A DNA stretch of 64,000 bases, from positions 124,001-188,000 of the forward strand of contig JAFEBU010000073.1 of assembly GCA_018242505.1 (NCBI GenBank), given 5' to 3'. Position 1 is the stretch's first letter; every line of letters begins with the position of its first letter. Source of the stretch: Pseudomonadota bacterium. Lineage in GTDB: Bacteria; Pseudomonadota; Alphaproteobacteria; Reyranellales; Reyranellaceae. The position numbers were made by a program, and so were the translations under genes. This document shows positions 44,488 through 53,204 of this stretch, piece by piece. The notes under the pieces were generated by a model, which made no database searches, had not been told where the DNA came from, and saw only the letters and a program-made list of their open reading frames with translations.

Positions 44488-45951
44488 ATGAAAACCACCA
44501 GGATCGCGAACCTCGATCACATCGTTGCCTGGGACGATGCGGAACAGCGTCATGTCTATCTCGATTCGACCGATCTCGTGTTCAAAGGCAACGAGATCGT
44601 ACATGTAGGGCCCGGCCACACGGGGCCGGTCGATGCGATGGTCGACGGCAAGGGCTTCATGGCGATTCCGGGCCTCGTCAATGTGCACAGCCATCCCTTC
44701 TCCGAGCCCGCGAACAAGGGCCTGACCGAGGAGTACGGTAGCGACAAGCTCGGCCAGAGCTCGCTCTACGAATATCTCACCGTGTTCGGCCTGGCGCCGG
44801 AGGACGCAGCTCCGGCAATGCAGGTCGCGATGTCGGAGCTTCTGAAAAGCGGCGTGACCACCCTCACCGACCTCTCGATCGCGCGCGACGGCTGGGTCGA
44901 CGACCTGACGCGGACCGGGATTCGCGCGATCGTCTGTCCGATGATGCGCCAGGGTGTGTGGTTCACCAAGAACGGCCACACCGTCGACTACGCGTGGGAT
45001 GAAAAGGCGGGCCAAAAAGCGTTCGAGGCGTCGATGAAGACGATCGACGAGGCGATCCGGCATCCGAGCGGCCGCGTCGGCGCCATGGCGGGGCCGGCAC
45101 AGATCGACACCTGCCGCGAAGGCTTCTTCAAGGAGGCGCTGCAGGAAGCCCGCAAGCGTGGCATTCCCATGCAGACCCACGCCTGCCAGGCGGTGGTCGA
45201 GTTCCACGAGATGGTGCGACGCCACGGCAAGACGCCGATCGAATGGCTCGACTCGATCGGCGTGCTGGGCCCTGATCTGGTGATCGGTCACGGCATCTTC
45301 CTGAACGACCATCCGCAGATCCATTATCCGCACGGCAACGACTTCGAGCGGCTGCGCGATTCGGGCGCCGCGGTGGCGCACTGCCCCACCGTGTTCGCGC
45401 GCCGCGCCATGGTGATGAACTCGATCGGCCGCTACATGAATGCCGGCATCACCGTCGGCATCGGCACCGACACCTTCCCGCACAACATGATCGACGAGAT
45501 CCGGCTCGCCTGCTACGTCGCCCGGGTCTTTACCGGCAACTACAAGATGGGCACGACCCGGCACGCCTTCGAGGCGGCAACGATCGGCGGCGCCAAAATC
45601 CTGCGTCGACCCGACCTCGGCCGGCTTGCCACGGGCTGCAAGGCCGACTTCTCGCTGGTCGACATGAACCATCCCTACATGCAGCCGAGCCATGAGCCGG
45701 TGCGCAGCCTGATCTATTCGGCGAGCGAGCGCGCGATTCGTCACGTCTATGTCGACGGCACCCAGGTCGTGCGCGACGGCAAGGTCCTGACGATCGACGT
45801 CGAATCCGCCACCGCCGGCCTGATCGAAGGCCAGCGCAAGCGTCTCAAGACGGTGAGCCAGCGCGACTGGGCCGGCCGCGATGCCGACGCCCTGTCTCCG
45901 CCGGTCTACGCCACCAAGAATCGCCTGCCGCAGTCGCGGCCGGTGTCGTGA
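44488..45951 (+). CDS. Amidohydrolase family protein (TrzA/AtzA-like)
   Basis: 487 aa with AAGGAG 7 nt before ATG 44488. Metal ligands: HSH in LVNVHSHPFSE, His in MQTHACQAVV, His in LVIGHGIFLND and Asp in GIGTDTFPHNM. It belongs to the deaminase/chlorohydrolase group; the substrate could be a purine, triazine or pyrimidine ring. It resembles the amidohydrolase at 38940-40472 in fold but is not a close copy. Co-transcribed with the dual-HTH regulator. Confidence 0.9.
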   Translation: MKTTRIANLDHIVAWDDAEQRHVYLDSTDLVFKGNEIVHVGPGHTGPVDAMVDGKGFMAIPGLVNVHSHPFSEPANKGLTEEYGSDKLGQSSLYEYLTVFGLAPEDAAPAMQVAMSELLKSGVTTLTDLSIARDGWVDDLTRTGIRAIVCPMMRQGVWFTKNGHTVDYAWDEKAGQKAFEASMKTIDEAIRHPSGRVGAMAGPAQIDTCREGFFKEALQEARKRGIPMQTHACQAVVEFHEMVRRHGKTPIEWLDSIGVLGPDLVIGHGIFLNDHPQIHYPHGNDFERLRDSGAAVAHCPTVFARRAMVMNSIGRYMNAGITVGIGTDTFPHNMIDEIRLACYVARVFTGNYKMGTTRHAFEAATIGGAKILRRPDLGRLATGCKADFSLVDMNHPYMQPSHEPVRSLIYSASERAIRHVYVDGTQVVRDGKVLTIDVESATAGLIEGQRKRLKTVSQRDWAGRDADALSPPVYATKNRLPQSRPVS

Positions 45952-45965
45952 CGATCCCCCTCATT

Positions 45966-46078
45966 GGAGCGCGCCATTCCAGTGGCCCATTTCCCGAGCG
46001 CCACTGGAGTTGAGCATGGGCGAAGTCCATCCTCGGGATGAAACGTGGGGGTTGTTTCTTGTTAGTGGCGCGCTCCGC
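45966..46078. repeat. Cluster of palindromic CCACTGGAGT elements
   Basis: Three related pieces lie in the 138-bp gap between convergent genes: GCGCGCCATTCCAGTGGCCC (45968-45987), GAGCGCCACTGGAGTTGAGC (45996-46015) and TAGTGGCGCGCTCCGC (46063-46078). The first two are in opposite orientation. CATCC-TCG-GGATG (46028-46040) adds one more small hairpin. They may end both transcripts or be processed RNA ends. Confidence 0.7.
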
Positions 46079-46089
46079 TGATTTTGTCG

Positions 46090-46884
46090 CTATTTGACGG
46101 TGATCTCGGCGCCACCGAGGCCGGCGAATTCGGACTTGGCCTTGCCCGGGCCCGGCAGGAACTGCGGCGGATGGACGGAGCCGGTCAACACCACGTCGCC
46201 TGCCTTCAGGTGCTTGCCGTGAGAGATCAGCTTGTTGGCAAGCCAGGCGAGCGAGATCAGCGCGCCACCCATCACGTTGGCACCAGGTCCCGCGCCAAGC
46301 TCCTTGCCTTCGAACTCGGAGCGGCCCTGCACCTTGGCGAAATCGAGCTTCTGCCAGTCCTTGATCTCGGTGCCGACGATGCAAGCGGCCTGCAGGACGT
46401 CATCGGCGATACGGCCGGGGCCGCCCAGCTTGGAAACATCTCCGTAGCGGTTCTCGACGACTTCCATGCCGCAATAGAGATTGGCGACGTACGGCCTGAT
46501 GCTGTCGGCGGTGTAGGCAGCGCTGCCGGCCGTCACGTCGTGCGCGATCCGCGCCACCATCTCGCACTCCACGCCGGCCTTGATCGGCCAACCCGGCTGG
46601 AACACTTCGCCGCTCTGGCGAACGCCGTCCTGGTAGATGCCGGCAAAGGCCGGGCCCGACAGTTTCAGCGGCTCATATTGCGCCGGCACGGCGAAGGCCA
46701 CCTTCCAGCCCGCAAGCTGGCTCTGGCCTTTGCCGGCCAACTTGTCGTGGACGGCGAACTGGACCTTGTAGGCGTCGTCTTCGGAAAGACCGGCCGTGGC
46801 TTCGGCGAGGAAGGGCATCGCCACCCGCGCCCGGCGAGCCTCGACAATGCGATCGGCCAGTGCGTCGATTTCCTTGGTGTTCAC
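46090..46884 (-). CDS. 2-keto-4-pentenoate hydratase-like protein (FAH/MhpD superfamily)
   Basis: 264 aa from GTG 46884, with GGGAGGA upstream. The metal site of the family is indicated by the Glu residues in IKAGVECEMVARI and late LKAGDVVLTGSV. Such enzymes hydrate 2-oxopent-4-enoate or decarboxylate 4-oxalocrotonate in aromatic meta-cleavage pathways. No ring-cleavage dioxygenase is adjacent, so the substrate is open. It stands alone on the minus strand with 91 nt to the FadB-type gene. Confidence 0.88.
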   Translation of the reverse strand: MNTKEIDALADRIVEARRARVAMPFLAEATAGLSEDDAYKVQFAVHDKLAGKGQSQLAGWKVAFAVPAQYEPLKLSGPAFAGIYQDGVRQSGEVFQPGWPIKAGVECEMVARIAHDVTAGSAAYTADSIRPYVANLYCGMEVVENRYGDVSKLGGPGRIADDVLQAACIVGTEIKDWQKLDFAKVQGRSEFEGKELGAGPGANVMGGALISLAWLANKLISHGKHLKAGDVVLTGSVHPPQFLPGPGKAKSEFAGLGGAEITVK

Positions 46885-46975
46885 GGCATATCCTCCCGAT
46901 TTCGGACCGGAAGGAATATTTGCTGCGACCCCGCCCCGGCGCAAGCGACGGCGAGGCCGCAGCGAAATTGCCGCG

Positions 46976-49222
46976 CTAGGCGGCCTTCGCGGTCTGCTGG
47001 CCGTAGAAGCTCTCGTCCGCGGCCGCCATATCGCGCAGGAGCTTCGGCACCTTGAACTGCGGGCCGTACTTTCTGGCGAGCTGGTTGCACTCGGCGACGA
47101 ACTGCTTCACGCCAACCTGGTCGATCAGGCTGATCGCGCCGCCGGTCTGCGGCGCGAAGCCGAGTCCCATGATCGAGCCGACATCGCCGTCCTGCGGTGC
47201 GGTCAGCACCTTGGCTTCAAGGCAACGCGCGGTGTCGATCGCCTGCACATAGAGCAGGCGCTTCCTGATCTCGTCCTCCTTGGCGCGCTTGGCCTCGCCC
47301 TCGCCATAGAGCAACTCGGGATTGGGCGGGAAGTACTTGGCAAGCTCCGGCCACAGCCGCTTCTTGCCGTCGGCCGGGTAGTCGTAAAAGCCCTTGCCGT
47401 TCTTGCGGCCGAAACGCTCGAGCTTCTTCACCATCAGCTCGAGCACGTCCTCGGTGCCCGAGGCTTCATACTTCTTGCCGGCCGCTTCGGCGTCGCGCCG
47501 GGACTGGTCCATGATCTTCCATGAAAGATCGATCGCGACCTCGTCGTTCAGCGCCAGCGGACCGACCGGCATGCCGGCCAGCCGCGCGCAGTTCTCGATC
47601 ATCGCTGCGGGCACGCCTTCCTTCAGCAGGCGATGGCCCTCGCTGATGAAGGCGCCGCAGACACGCGAGGTGAAGAAGCCGCGGCTGTCGTTCACCACGA
47701 TCGGCGTCTTGCGGATCTTCTGCACGAAGTCCATCGAACGCGCGAGCGTCTCGGACGAGGTCTTCTTGCCGACGATGATCTCCACCAGCGGCATCTTCTC
47801 GACCGGCGAGAAGAAGTGCAGGCCGATGAAGTTCTTCGGCCGCACCGACGCCTCGGCCAGACCGGTGATCGGCAGCGTCGATGTGTTGGAGGCAAAGACC
47901 GCGTCGGCGGCAAGCTCGGCTTCGGCCTTCTTGGTCGCCTCGGCCTTGACTTCGCGGTTCTCGAACACCGCCTCGATCACCAGCTGGCAGCCCTTCAATG
48001 CACCGAAGTCCGGTGTTGCCGTCACCTTGGCGAGCAGGGCGTCGGCCTTGTCCTGCGAGAAGCGCCCTCGCTTCACCAGCTTGCCCAGCTCGCCGGCGAT
48101 ATGCGCCTTGCCCTTGTCGGCCGACGCCTGGTCGCGATCGACAAGCACGATCTCGAGCCCCGCCTGCACCGAGACGGTGGCGATGCCCGCGCCCATCAGG
48201 CCGGCGCCGAGGATGCCGATCCTGCTGTACTCCTGCTTCGGCACACCCTGCGGACGGCGGGCAAGCTTGTTCGCCTCCTGCAGCCCGAAGAACAGGGTGC
48301 GGATCATGCTCTTGGCGACGGGATCGCGCAGCAGCGACACGAAGTAACGGGTCTCGACCCTGAGCGCCGAATCGAAGGGAAGCTGCAGCCCTTCATAGAC
48401 GCAGCTCATGATCGCCTTGGGTGCGGGATAAACACCGCTGGTCTTGCCCGCGATCATCGCATTGCCACCAATGAAGGTCTGCACGCCGACCGGACTCCAG
48501 ACCTGGCCGCCAGGGAAGCCCGGCACCTTGAAGCCCTTGCGGTCCCACGGCTGCACCGCACGACCGTCGATCGGCTTTGCGCCCTTGCCGGCATATTCCG
48601 GCACGACCTGCTCGCCAGCCGGCGCCATCAGCCATTCCTTGGCCTTGGCCAGGAGCTGGTCGGCCGGCACGACGTCGTGGATCAGGCCCATGCTCTTGGC
48701 GGTCTCGACCGGCAAATCCTTGCCCTCGAGCAGGATCGGCGCGGCGTTCATGACGCCGATCAGGCGCGGGATGCGCTGCGTGCCCCCGCCGCCCGGCAGC
48801 AGCCCGATCTTCACCTCGGGCTGGCCGATCTTGGCCTTGGGATTGGCCGCGGCGATGCGGTGGTGGCAGGCGAGGCAGATCTCGAAGCCGCCGCCCAGCG
48901 CGGTGCCGTTGATGGCCGCCACCATCGGCTTGCCGCCGGTCTCCTGGCGACGGAACATCTTCTGCAGCTGGCTGAACTGGTCCATCAGCTTTGCGGCATC
49001 GGACGTATCGACGTTCAGCAGCATGTCGAGATCGGCGCCGGCGATGAAGTCGGCCTTGCCGGAGGTGAGGATGATGCCCTTCACCTTCTCGTCCTTCAGC
49101 GCCTTGTCCAGCGCCTCGGCATAGGCCGTCATCGAGGCTTCGTTCAGCACGTTCATCGTGCGGCCCGGCATGTCCCACGTGATGGTCGCGATGCCGTCAT
49201 TGTCGACGTTGTAGTTGATCAT
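46976..49222 (-). CDS. Multifunctional enoyl-CoA hydratase / 3-hydroxyacyl-CoA dehydrogenase (FadB/FadJ-type)
   Basis: 748 aa. Residues about 1-190 form the crotonase domain (ALGGGFEICLACHHRIAAA, GLLPGGGGTQRIPR); residues about 330-515 the NAD-binding domain (GAGLMGAGIATVSVQAG) with the active His in LHFFSPVEKMPLVEI; two C-terminal HCDH domains follow. It hydrates enoyl-CoA and oxidises 3-hydroxyacyl-CoA in beta-oxidation. The thiolase gene, its usual partner, lies upstream and the gap between them contains a large inverted repeat. Confidence 0.95.
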   Translation of the reverse strand: MINYNVDNDGIATITWDMPGRTMNVLNEASMTAYAEALDKALKDEKVKGIILTSGKADFIAGADLDMLLNVDTSDAAKLMDQFSQLQKMFRRQETGGKPMVAAINGTALGGGFEICLACHHRIAAANPKAKIGQPEVKIGLLPGGGGTQRIPRLIGVMNAAPILLEGKDLPVETAKSMGLIHDVVPADQLLAKAKEWLMAPAGEQVVPEYAGKGAKPIDGRAVQPWDRKGFKVPGFPGGQVWSPVGVQTFIGGNAMIAGKTSGVYPAPKAIMSCVYEGLQLPFDSALRVETRYFVSLLRDPVAKSMIRTLFFGLQEANKLARRPQGVPKQEYSRIGILGAGLMGAGIATVSVQAGLEIVLVDRDQASADKGKAHIAGELGKLVKRGRFSQDKADALLAKVTATPDFGALKGCQLVIEAVFENREVKAEATKKAEAELAADAVFASNTSTLPITGLAEASVRPKNFIGLHFFSPVEKMPLVEIIVGKKTSSETLARSMDFVQKIRKTPIVVNDSRGFFTSRVCGAFISEGHRLLKEGVPAAMIENCARLAGMPVGPLALNDEVAIDLSWKIMDQSRRDAEAAGKKYEASGTEDVLELMVKKLERFGRKNGKGFYDYPADGKKRLWPELAKYFPPNPELLYGEGEAKRAKEDEIRKRLLYVQAIDTARCLEAKVLTAPQDGDVGSIMGLGFAPQTGGAISLIDQVGVKQFVAECNQLARKYGPQFKVPKLLRDMAAADESFYGQQTAKAA

Positions 49223-49239
49223 GTTGGTTGTCCTCTTGG

Positions 49240-49316
49240 CTGGGCGCGCACCACTCCAGTGGCGCGATCACTTCTGCGACTGAGCTTGACGCGCGACTGG
49301 AGTCGCGCGCGCCCAG
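49240..49316. repeat. Large inverted repeat with two palindromic arms
   Basis: Arm one (49240-49270) and arm two (49287-49316) are nearly complementary. Each arm also holds its own ACTCCAGT/ACTGGAGT palindrome: CCACTCCAGTGG and GCGACTGGAGTCGC. Both begin or end with GGGCGCGC. The element fills the gap between thiolase and the FadB-type gene, so it is probably transcribed within their mRNA. Confidence 0.8.
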
Positions 49317-49318
49317 CG

Positions 49319-50530
49319 TCAGACGCGCTCGATGATCGTGGCGGTGCCCATGCCGGCGCCGACGCAGAGCGTGGCGAGGCCGGTGGAGAGGTCGCGCCGC
49401 TCCATCTCGTCGAGCAGCGTTCCCAGGATCATGGCGCCGGTGGCGCCCAGCGGATGGCCCATGGCGATGGCGCCGCCGTTCACGTTGATCTTGTCGTGCG
49501 GCATCTTGAGGATCTGCAGGTAGCGCAGCACGACGGCGGCGAAGGCCTCGTTCAGCTCGAAGAGGTCGATGTCCTTCACCTCCATGCGCGCCCGCTTCAG
49601 CGCCCGCTCCGAGGCCGGCGCCGGACCGGTCAGCATGATCGCCGGCTCCGAGCCGATCGAGGCGAAGGAGCGGATGCGCGCGCGCGGCTTCAGGCCGGTC
49701 TTCTGGCCGAACTTCTTGGTGCCGATCAGGATCGCCGCCGCACCGTCGACGATGCCCGACGAATTGCCGGCGTGATGGACGTGGTTCACCTTCTCGATCT
49801 CGGGATAGCGTTGCAACGCCACGGCGTCGAAGCCGGGCATCGCCTCGCCCTGCATCTTGAAGCTGGGCTCCAGCGCCGCCAGCGTCTGCATGGTGGTGGT
49901 GGGCCGCATCAGCTCGTCGTGGTTCAGGAGCTCGATGCCGTTCTGGTCCCTCACCGGCACGATCGACTTCTTGAAGTAGCCGTTGTCCCAGGCATGCTTG
50001 GCGCGCTTCTGCGATTCGACGGCATAGGCGTCGACGTCGTCGCGGCTCATGCCGTACTTGGTCGCGATCACGTCGGCCGAAATGCCCTGCGGCAGGAAGT
50101 ACATCGGGATGGCGACCGCCGGATCGACCGGCCAGGCGCCGCCGTCGGAGCCCATGGGCACGCGGCTCATGCTCTCCACGCCGCCGCCGATCACGGCCTG
50201 GCTCTGGCCCGACATGACCTGCGCCGCCGCCATGTTGGTGGCTTCGAGGCCAGAGGCGCAGAAGCGGTTGATCTGCACGCCCGGCACGGTCTCGTCGAAA
50301 CCGGCGCGCACCGCCGCCACGCGCGCGATATCCGCACCCTGCTCGCCGATCGGCATGACGCAGCCCAGCACCACATCCTCGACCAGCTTCGTGTCGAGCT
50401 GGTTGCGATCGCGGATCGCCTCGAGCGCCGTCGTCGCAAGTCGGATCGGCGTCACCTCGTGCAGCGAACCATCCTTGCGGCCCTTGCCGCGCGGGGTGCG
50501 GACGGCGTCGTAGATATATGCGTCGGTCAT
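49319..50530 (-). CDS. Acetyl-CoA C-acyltransferase (thiolase)
   Basis: 403 aa. Active-site Cys91 is in NRFCASGLEATN, the late His in AIAMGHPLGATGA and the second Cys in LCVGAGMG. It performs thiolytic cleavage of 3-oxoacyl-CoA, the last step of beta-oxidation, or condensation in the reverse direction. It sits upstream of the FadB-type gene on the same strand and is the expected partner subunit. Confidence 0.96.
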   Translation of the reverse strand: MTDAYIYDAVRTPRGKGRKDGSLHEVTPIRLATTALEAIRDRNQLDTKLVEDVVLGCVMPIGEQGADIARVAAVRAGFDETVPGVQINRFCASGLEATNMAAAQVMSGQSQAVIGGGVESMSRVPMGSDGGAWPVDPAVAIPMYFLPQGISADVIATKYGMSRDDVDAYAVESQKRAKHAWDNGYFKKSIVPVRDQNGIELLNHDELMRPTTTMQTLAALEPSFKMQGEAMPGFDAVALQRYPEIEKVNHVHHAGNSSGIVDGAAAILIGTKKFGQKTGLKPRARIRSFASIGSEPAIMLTGPAPASERALKRARMEVKDIDLFELNEAFAAVVLRYLQILKMPHDKINVNGGAIAMGHPLGATGAMILGTLLDEMERRDLSTGLATLCVGAGMGTATIIERV

Positions 50531-50548
50531 GATGCTTCTCCTGCTTCC

Positions 50549-50640
50549 TGTCGTCCCGAGCGCAGCGAAGGACCCAAGGCCTGCTGCAAAAGTCGTCCTG
50601 TGAAACTGTCGGGAGATCCCGCGCTTCGCTCAGGATGACA
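50549..50640. repeat. Pair of TGTCATCC-type repeats in inverted orientation
   Basis: TGTCGTCCCGAGCGCAGCGA... (50549-50575) faces the opposite copy at 50611-50640, whose reverse complement begins TGTCATCCTGAGCGAAGCG. Together they can fold into a long imperfect hairpin between the acyl-CoA dehydrogenase and thiolase genes. Same family as 21727-21758. Confidence 0.65.
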
Positions 50641-50698
50641 ATTTGATGTTCTGTTCGCTAATGTTCGTGCTGTCTGTTCGCCATGTTCGTGCTGTTCG

Positions 50699-51838
50699 CT
50701 AGAGCGTCCGTCCGATCAGTTCCTTCATGATCTCGTTGGTGCCGCCGTAGATCTTCTGAACGCGCGAATCGGCGTAGAGCCGCGCGATTGGGTATTCCCA
50801 CATATAGCCGTAGCCGCCGAAGAACTGCAGGCACTGATCCGTCACCTCGCACTGCAGATCGGTGGTCCAGTACTTGGCCATGGCCGCTGTCGCAACGTCG
50901 AGCTCGCCCTTGAGGTGCCGCGCCACGCAGTCGTCGACGAAGACGCGCGCGACATGGGCTTTGGTCTTGATCTCGGCGAGCTTGAAGCGCGTGTTCTGGA
51001 AATCGACGATCGCCTTGCCGAAGGCCTTGCGCTCCCTCACGTAGGCAAGCGTATGCTCGAGCGCCGTCTCGATGGCGGCGATCGCCTGGATTGCGATCAC
51101 CAGCCGTTCCTGCGGAAGCTGCTGCATCAACTGGATGAAGCCCATGCCCGGCCCGCCCAGCAGATGGTCGGCCGGCACGCGGACATCGTCGAAGAAGAGT
51201 TCCGACGTGTCCTGCGCCTTCATGCCGATCTTCTCGAGATTGCGGCCGCGCTTGAAGCCCGGCGCGTCGGTCTCGACGACGATCAGCGACGTGCCCTTGG
51301 CGCCAAGCTTGGGATCGGTCTTTGCGACCACGATCACGAGATCGGCGAGTTGGCCGTTGCTGATGAAGGTCTTGGAGCCGTTGATCACCCAATGATTGCC
51401 GTCCATCACGGCGTTGGTCTTGACCGACTGCAGGTCCGAACCGGTGCCCGGCTCGGTCATGGCGATCGCCGTCACCAGATCGCCGGAGCAGGCCTTGGGA
51501 ATCCACTTCTTCTTCTGCTCCTCGGTGCCGTACTGGAGCAGGTAGGGAACGACGATATCGCTGTGCAACGAGAAGGCCGGCCCCGACGCGATCGCCCGGC
51601 CCTGCTCTTCGATCAGGATGGCGCTATAGAGGAAATCCGCGCCGGCCCCGCCATAGGCCTCCGGCATGGTCACGCCCAAAAGCCCCTGTGCGCCCGCCTT
51701 GCGCCAAAGTTCGCGGGGCACGATGCCTTCCTCCTCCCACTTCATGTGGAAGGGCACGACCTCCTTCTCGAAGAAGCGCCGGCAGGTTTCGCGAAAGAGC
51801 TGGTGTTCAGGGGTCCAATGCGCGGCCAAGGCGGTCAC
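50699..51838 (-). CDS. Acyl-CoA dehydrogenase
   Basis: 379 aa from GTG 51838 (AGAGGAAA upstream); the longer frame is not supported. The family signatures are AIAMTEPGTGSDLQSVKT, KTFISNGQLADLVIVVAKT and late LQFFGGYGYMWEYPIARLY. The usual late YEGT glutamate is replaced by YGGT, and a Glu in LPQERLVIA is the probable catalytic base, as in LCAD and isovaleryl-CoA dehydrogenases. It uses FAD to oxidise acyl-CoA to enoyl-CoA. First gene of the beta-oxidation group and close to a candidate LiuR-like site. Confidence 0.94.
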   Translation of the reverse strand: MTALAAHWTPEHQLFRETCRRFFEKEVVPFHMKWEEEGIVPRELWRKAGAQGLLGVTMPEAYGGAGADFLYSAILIEEQGRAIASGPAFSLHSDIVVPYLLQYGTEEQKKKWIPKACSGDLVTAIAMTEPGTGSDLQSVKTNAVMDGNHWVINGSKTFISNGQLADLVIVVAKTDPKLGAKGTSLIVVETDAPGFKRGRNLEKIGMKAQDTSELFFDDVRVPADHLLGGPGMGFIQLMQQLPQERLVIAIQAIAAIETALEHTLAYVRERKAFGKAIVDFQNTRFKLAEIKTKAHVARVFVDDCVARHLKGELDVATAAMAKYWTTDLQCEVTDQCLQFFGGYGYMWEYPIARLYADSRVQKIYGGTNEIMKELIGRTL

Positions 51839-51932
51839 GGGGGTTTCCTCTCTTTTCGTTGTCGAACATCTGCCGTCCCGGGACTCTGGGCTTCCCGCGC
51901 CCGGCTTACCAGTGAAGCTTAGGTAGTTTACC

Positions 51933-51948
51933 TTTACGTAAACGTCAA
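51933..51948. promoter_or_regulatory. Candidate LiuR-like operator TTTACGTAAACGTCAA
   Basis: The sequence contains the perfect palindrome TTTACGTAAA (51933-51942) overlapping ACGT-n-ACGT spacing. From memory, it resembles sites of MerR-family LiuR regulators that control branched-chain amino acid and fatty acid catabolism. It lies 95 nt before the acyl-CoA dehydrogenase start and 57 nt before the cyclase start. No MerR gene is in the window. Confidence 0.5.
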
Positions 51949-52004
51949 CTTCGCTGAAGCGGGCCAAGCCGATCCGCGCGGGTTACTTTTAGCCGCAACC
52001 AAAG

Positions 52005-53204
52005 ATGACGGAGCTTATGACGACAGCACAGTGCGATGTGACCGGTCTGATCGACTGGATTCTCGCCGAAGGGTGCGACGGCGACGATCTGGGCGCCATC
52101 CTCGCGGGCGTGAGCGAGCGTCTGGTCGCGCAGGGCCTTCCGCTCTGTCGCACCACTCTGCACATGCCGACCATAGATCCGACGGCAGCGGTGCTGGAGT
52201 TCTCGTGGTCGCGGAACGAAGGCCCGACGAGTGCGGCACTCAGTCCGGAACAGGGTCTGGGCGCGGCGTACCTGCGCAGCCCCTTCCATCATCTGATCGA
52301 GCACGACATCGGCGGCGCGCGATGGAAGCTGGAGGACGCGGAGACGGTGAAGCAGTTCGCGCTGTTCAGCGATCTGCGTGCGCTCGGCATCACCGAGTAT
52401 GTCCTGCGCCTCGCATCTTTCGGGCAACGCCGCACCGCACTGCAGGGCGTCGCGTTTTCGCTGTCCACCGACCGGCCGGGCGGCTTCGCCGATGCCGAGA
52501 TCGGGATCGCCGATCGCCTTCTGCCGGCACTGACGGTCGTGGCCTATCGGATTGGCCTGTCGCGCGTCGCGATCGAGGCGCTCGGCGCCTATCTCGGGCC
52601 ACAGACCGGCGCGCGCGTGATGCAAGGCATGATCCGACGTGGCGACAGCCAGGTTATCTCGGCGGCGCTGCTGCTGGCCGACCTGCGGCATTTCACGGCC
52701 CTCGCCGACCGTGCGCCGGCGGCCGAGGTCGTGGGCTGGCTCAACCAGCACCTCGAATGCATCGGCGGCGCCGTCATCGAGCATGGCGGCGAGATTTTGA
52801 AGTTCCTGGGCGACGGCCTGCTCGCCATCTTCCCTTCCGAGAGCGCCGGCGCCGAACACGCCTGCAGCGAAGCCTTGCATGCGGCCGTCGCTGCCTGTGG
52901 TCGGAATGCCGTGCTCAACGCCCGGCGGGCGACGGACGGCGCTCCCACGCTCGATCTCAGCATCGCCCTCCATTTCGGTGATGTCGTCTACGGTAATATC
53001 GGTACGGCACGGCGGCTGGACTTCACGGTCGTGGGACCTGCGGTCAACGAGGTGAGCCGCATGGAGGCGCTGGGCAAGGCGCTCGGTCACGAGATACTGC
53101 TGTCGCAGAGCGTCGCCGATCATTGCGGCCGTCCAGTGATCAGCCTCGGCGACCACGAGCTGCGCGGCATCGCCGGCAGGCATGAGATATATACCGTCGC
53201 GTAG
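52005..53204 (+). CDS. Adenylate/guanylate cyclase domain protein with N-terminal regulatory region
   Basis: 399 aa. An ATG at 52017 with CGGAG in front is an alternative start that removes four residues. The N-terminal about 190 residues have no clear domain in my reading but are conserved-looking. The cyclase domain (about 205-390) shows LLLADLRHFTALADR with the metal Asp, ILKFLGDGLLAIFP with Lys and the second Asp, and TVVGPAVNEVSRMEAL. It makes cAMP or cGMP in the cytoplasm. Divergent from the acyl-CoA dehydrogenase, with the possible operator in between. Confidence 0.88.
   Translation: MTELMTTAQCDVTGLIDWILAEGCDGDDLGAILAGVSERLVAQGLPLCRTTLHMPTIDPTAAVLEFSWSRNEGPTSAALSPEQGLGAAYLRSPFHHLIEHDIGGARWKLEDAETVKQFALFSDLRALGITEYVLRLASFGQRRTALQGVAFSLSTDRPGGFADAEIGIADRLLPALTVVAYRIGLSRVAIEALGAYLGPQTGARVMQGMIRRGDSQVISAALLLADLRHFTALADRAPAAEVVGWLNQHLECIGGAVIEHGGEILKFLGDGLLAIFPSESAGAEHACSEALHAAVAACGRNAVLNARRATDGAPTLDLSIALHFGDVVYGNIGTARRLDFTVVGPAVNEVSRMEALGKALGHEILLSQSVADHCGRPVISLGDHELRGIAGRHEIYTVA

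Noticed and set aside
47633..50638. Plus-strand open frame of about 1000 codons opposite the FadB-type and thiolase genes
   Set aside because: It is the mirror of two well-recognised minus-strand enzymes. Long antisense frames are common in high-GC coding DNA. It has no domain and a composition typical of shadow frames.
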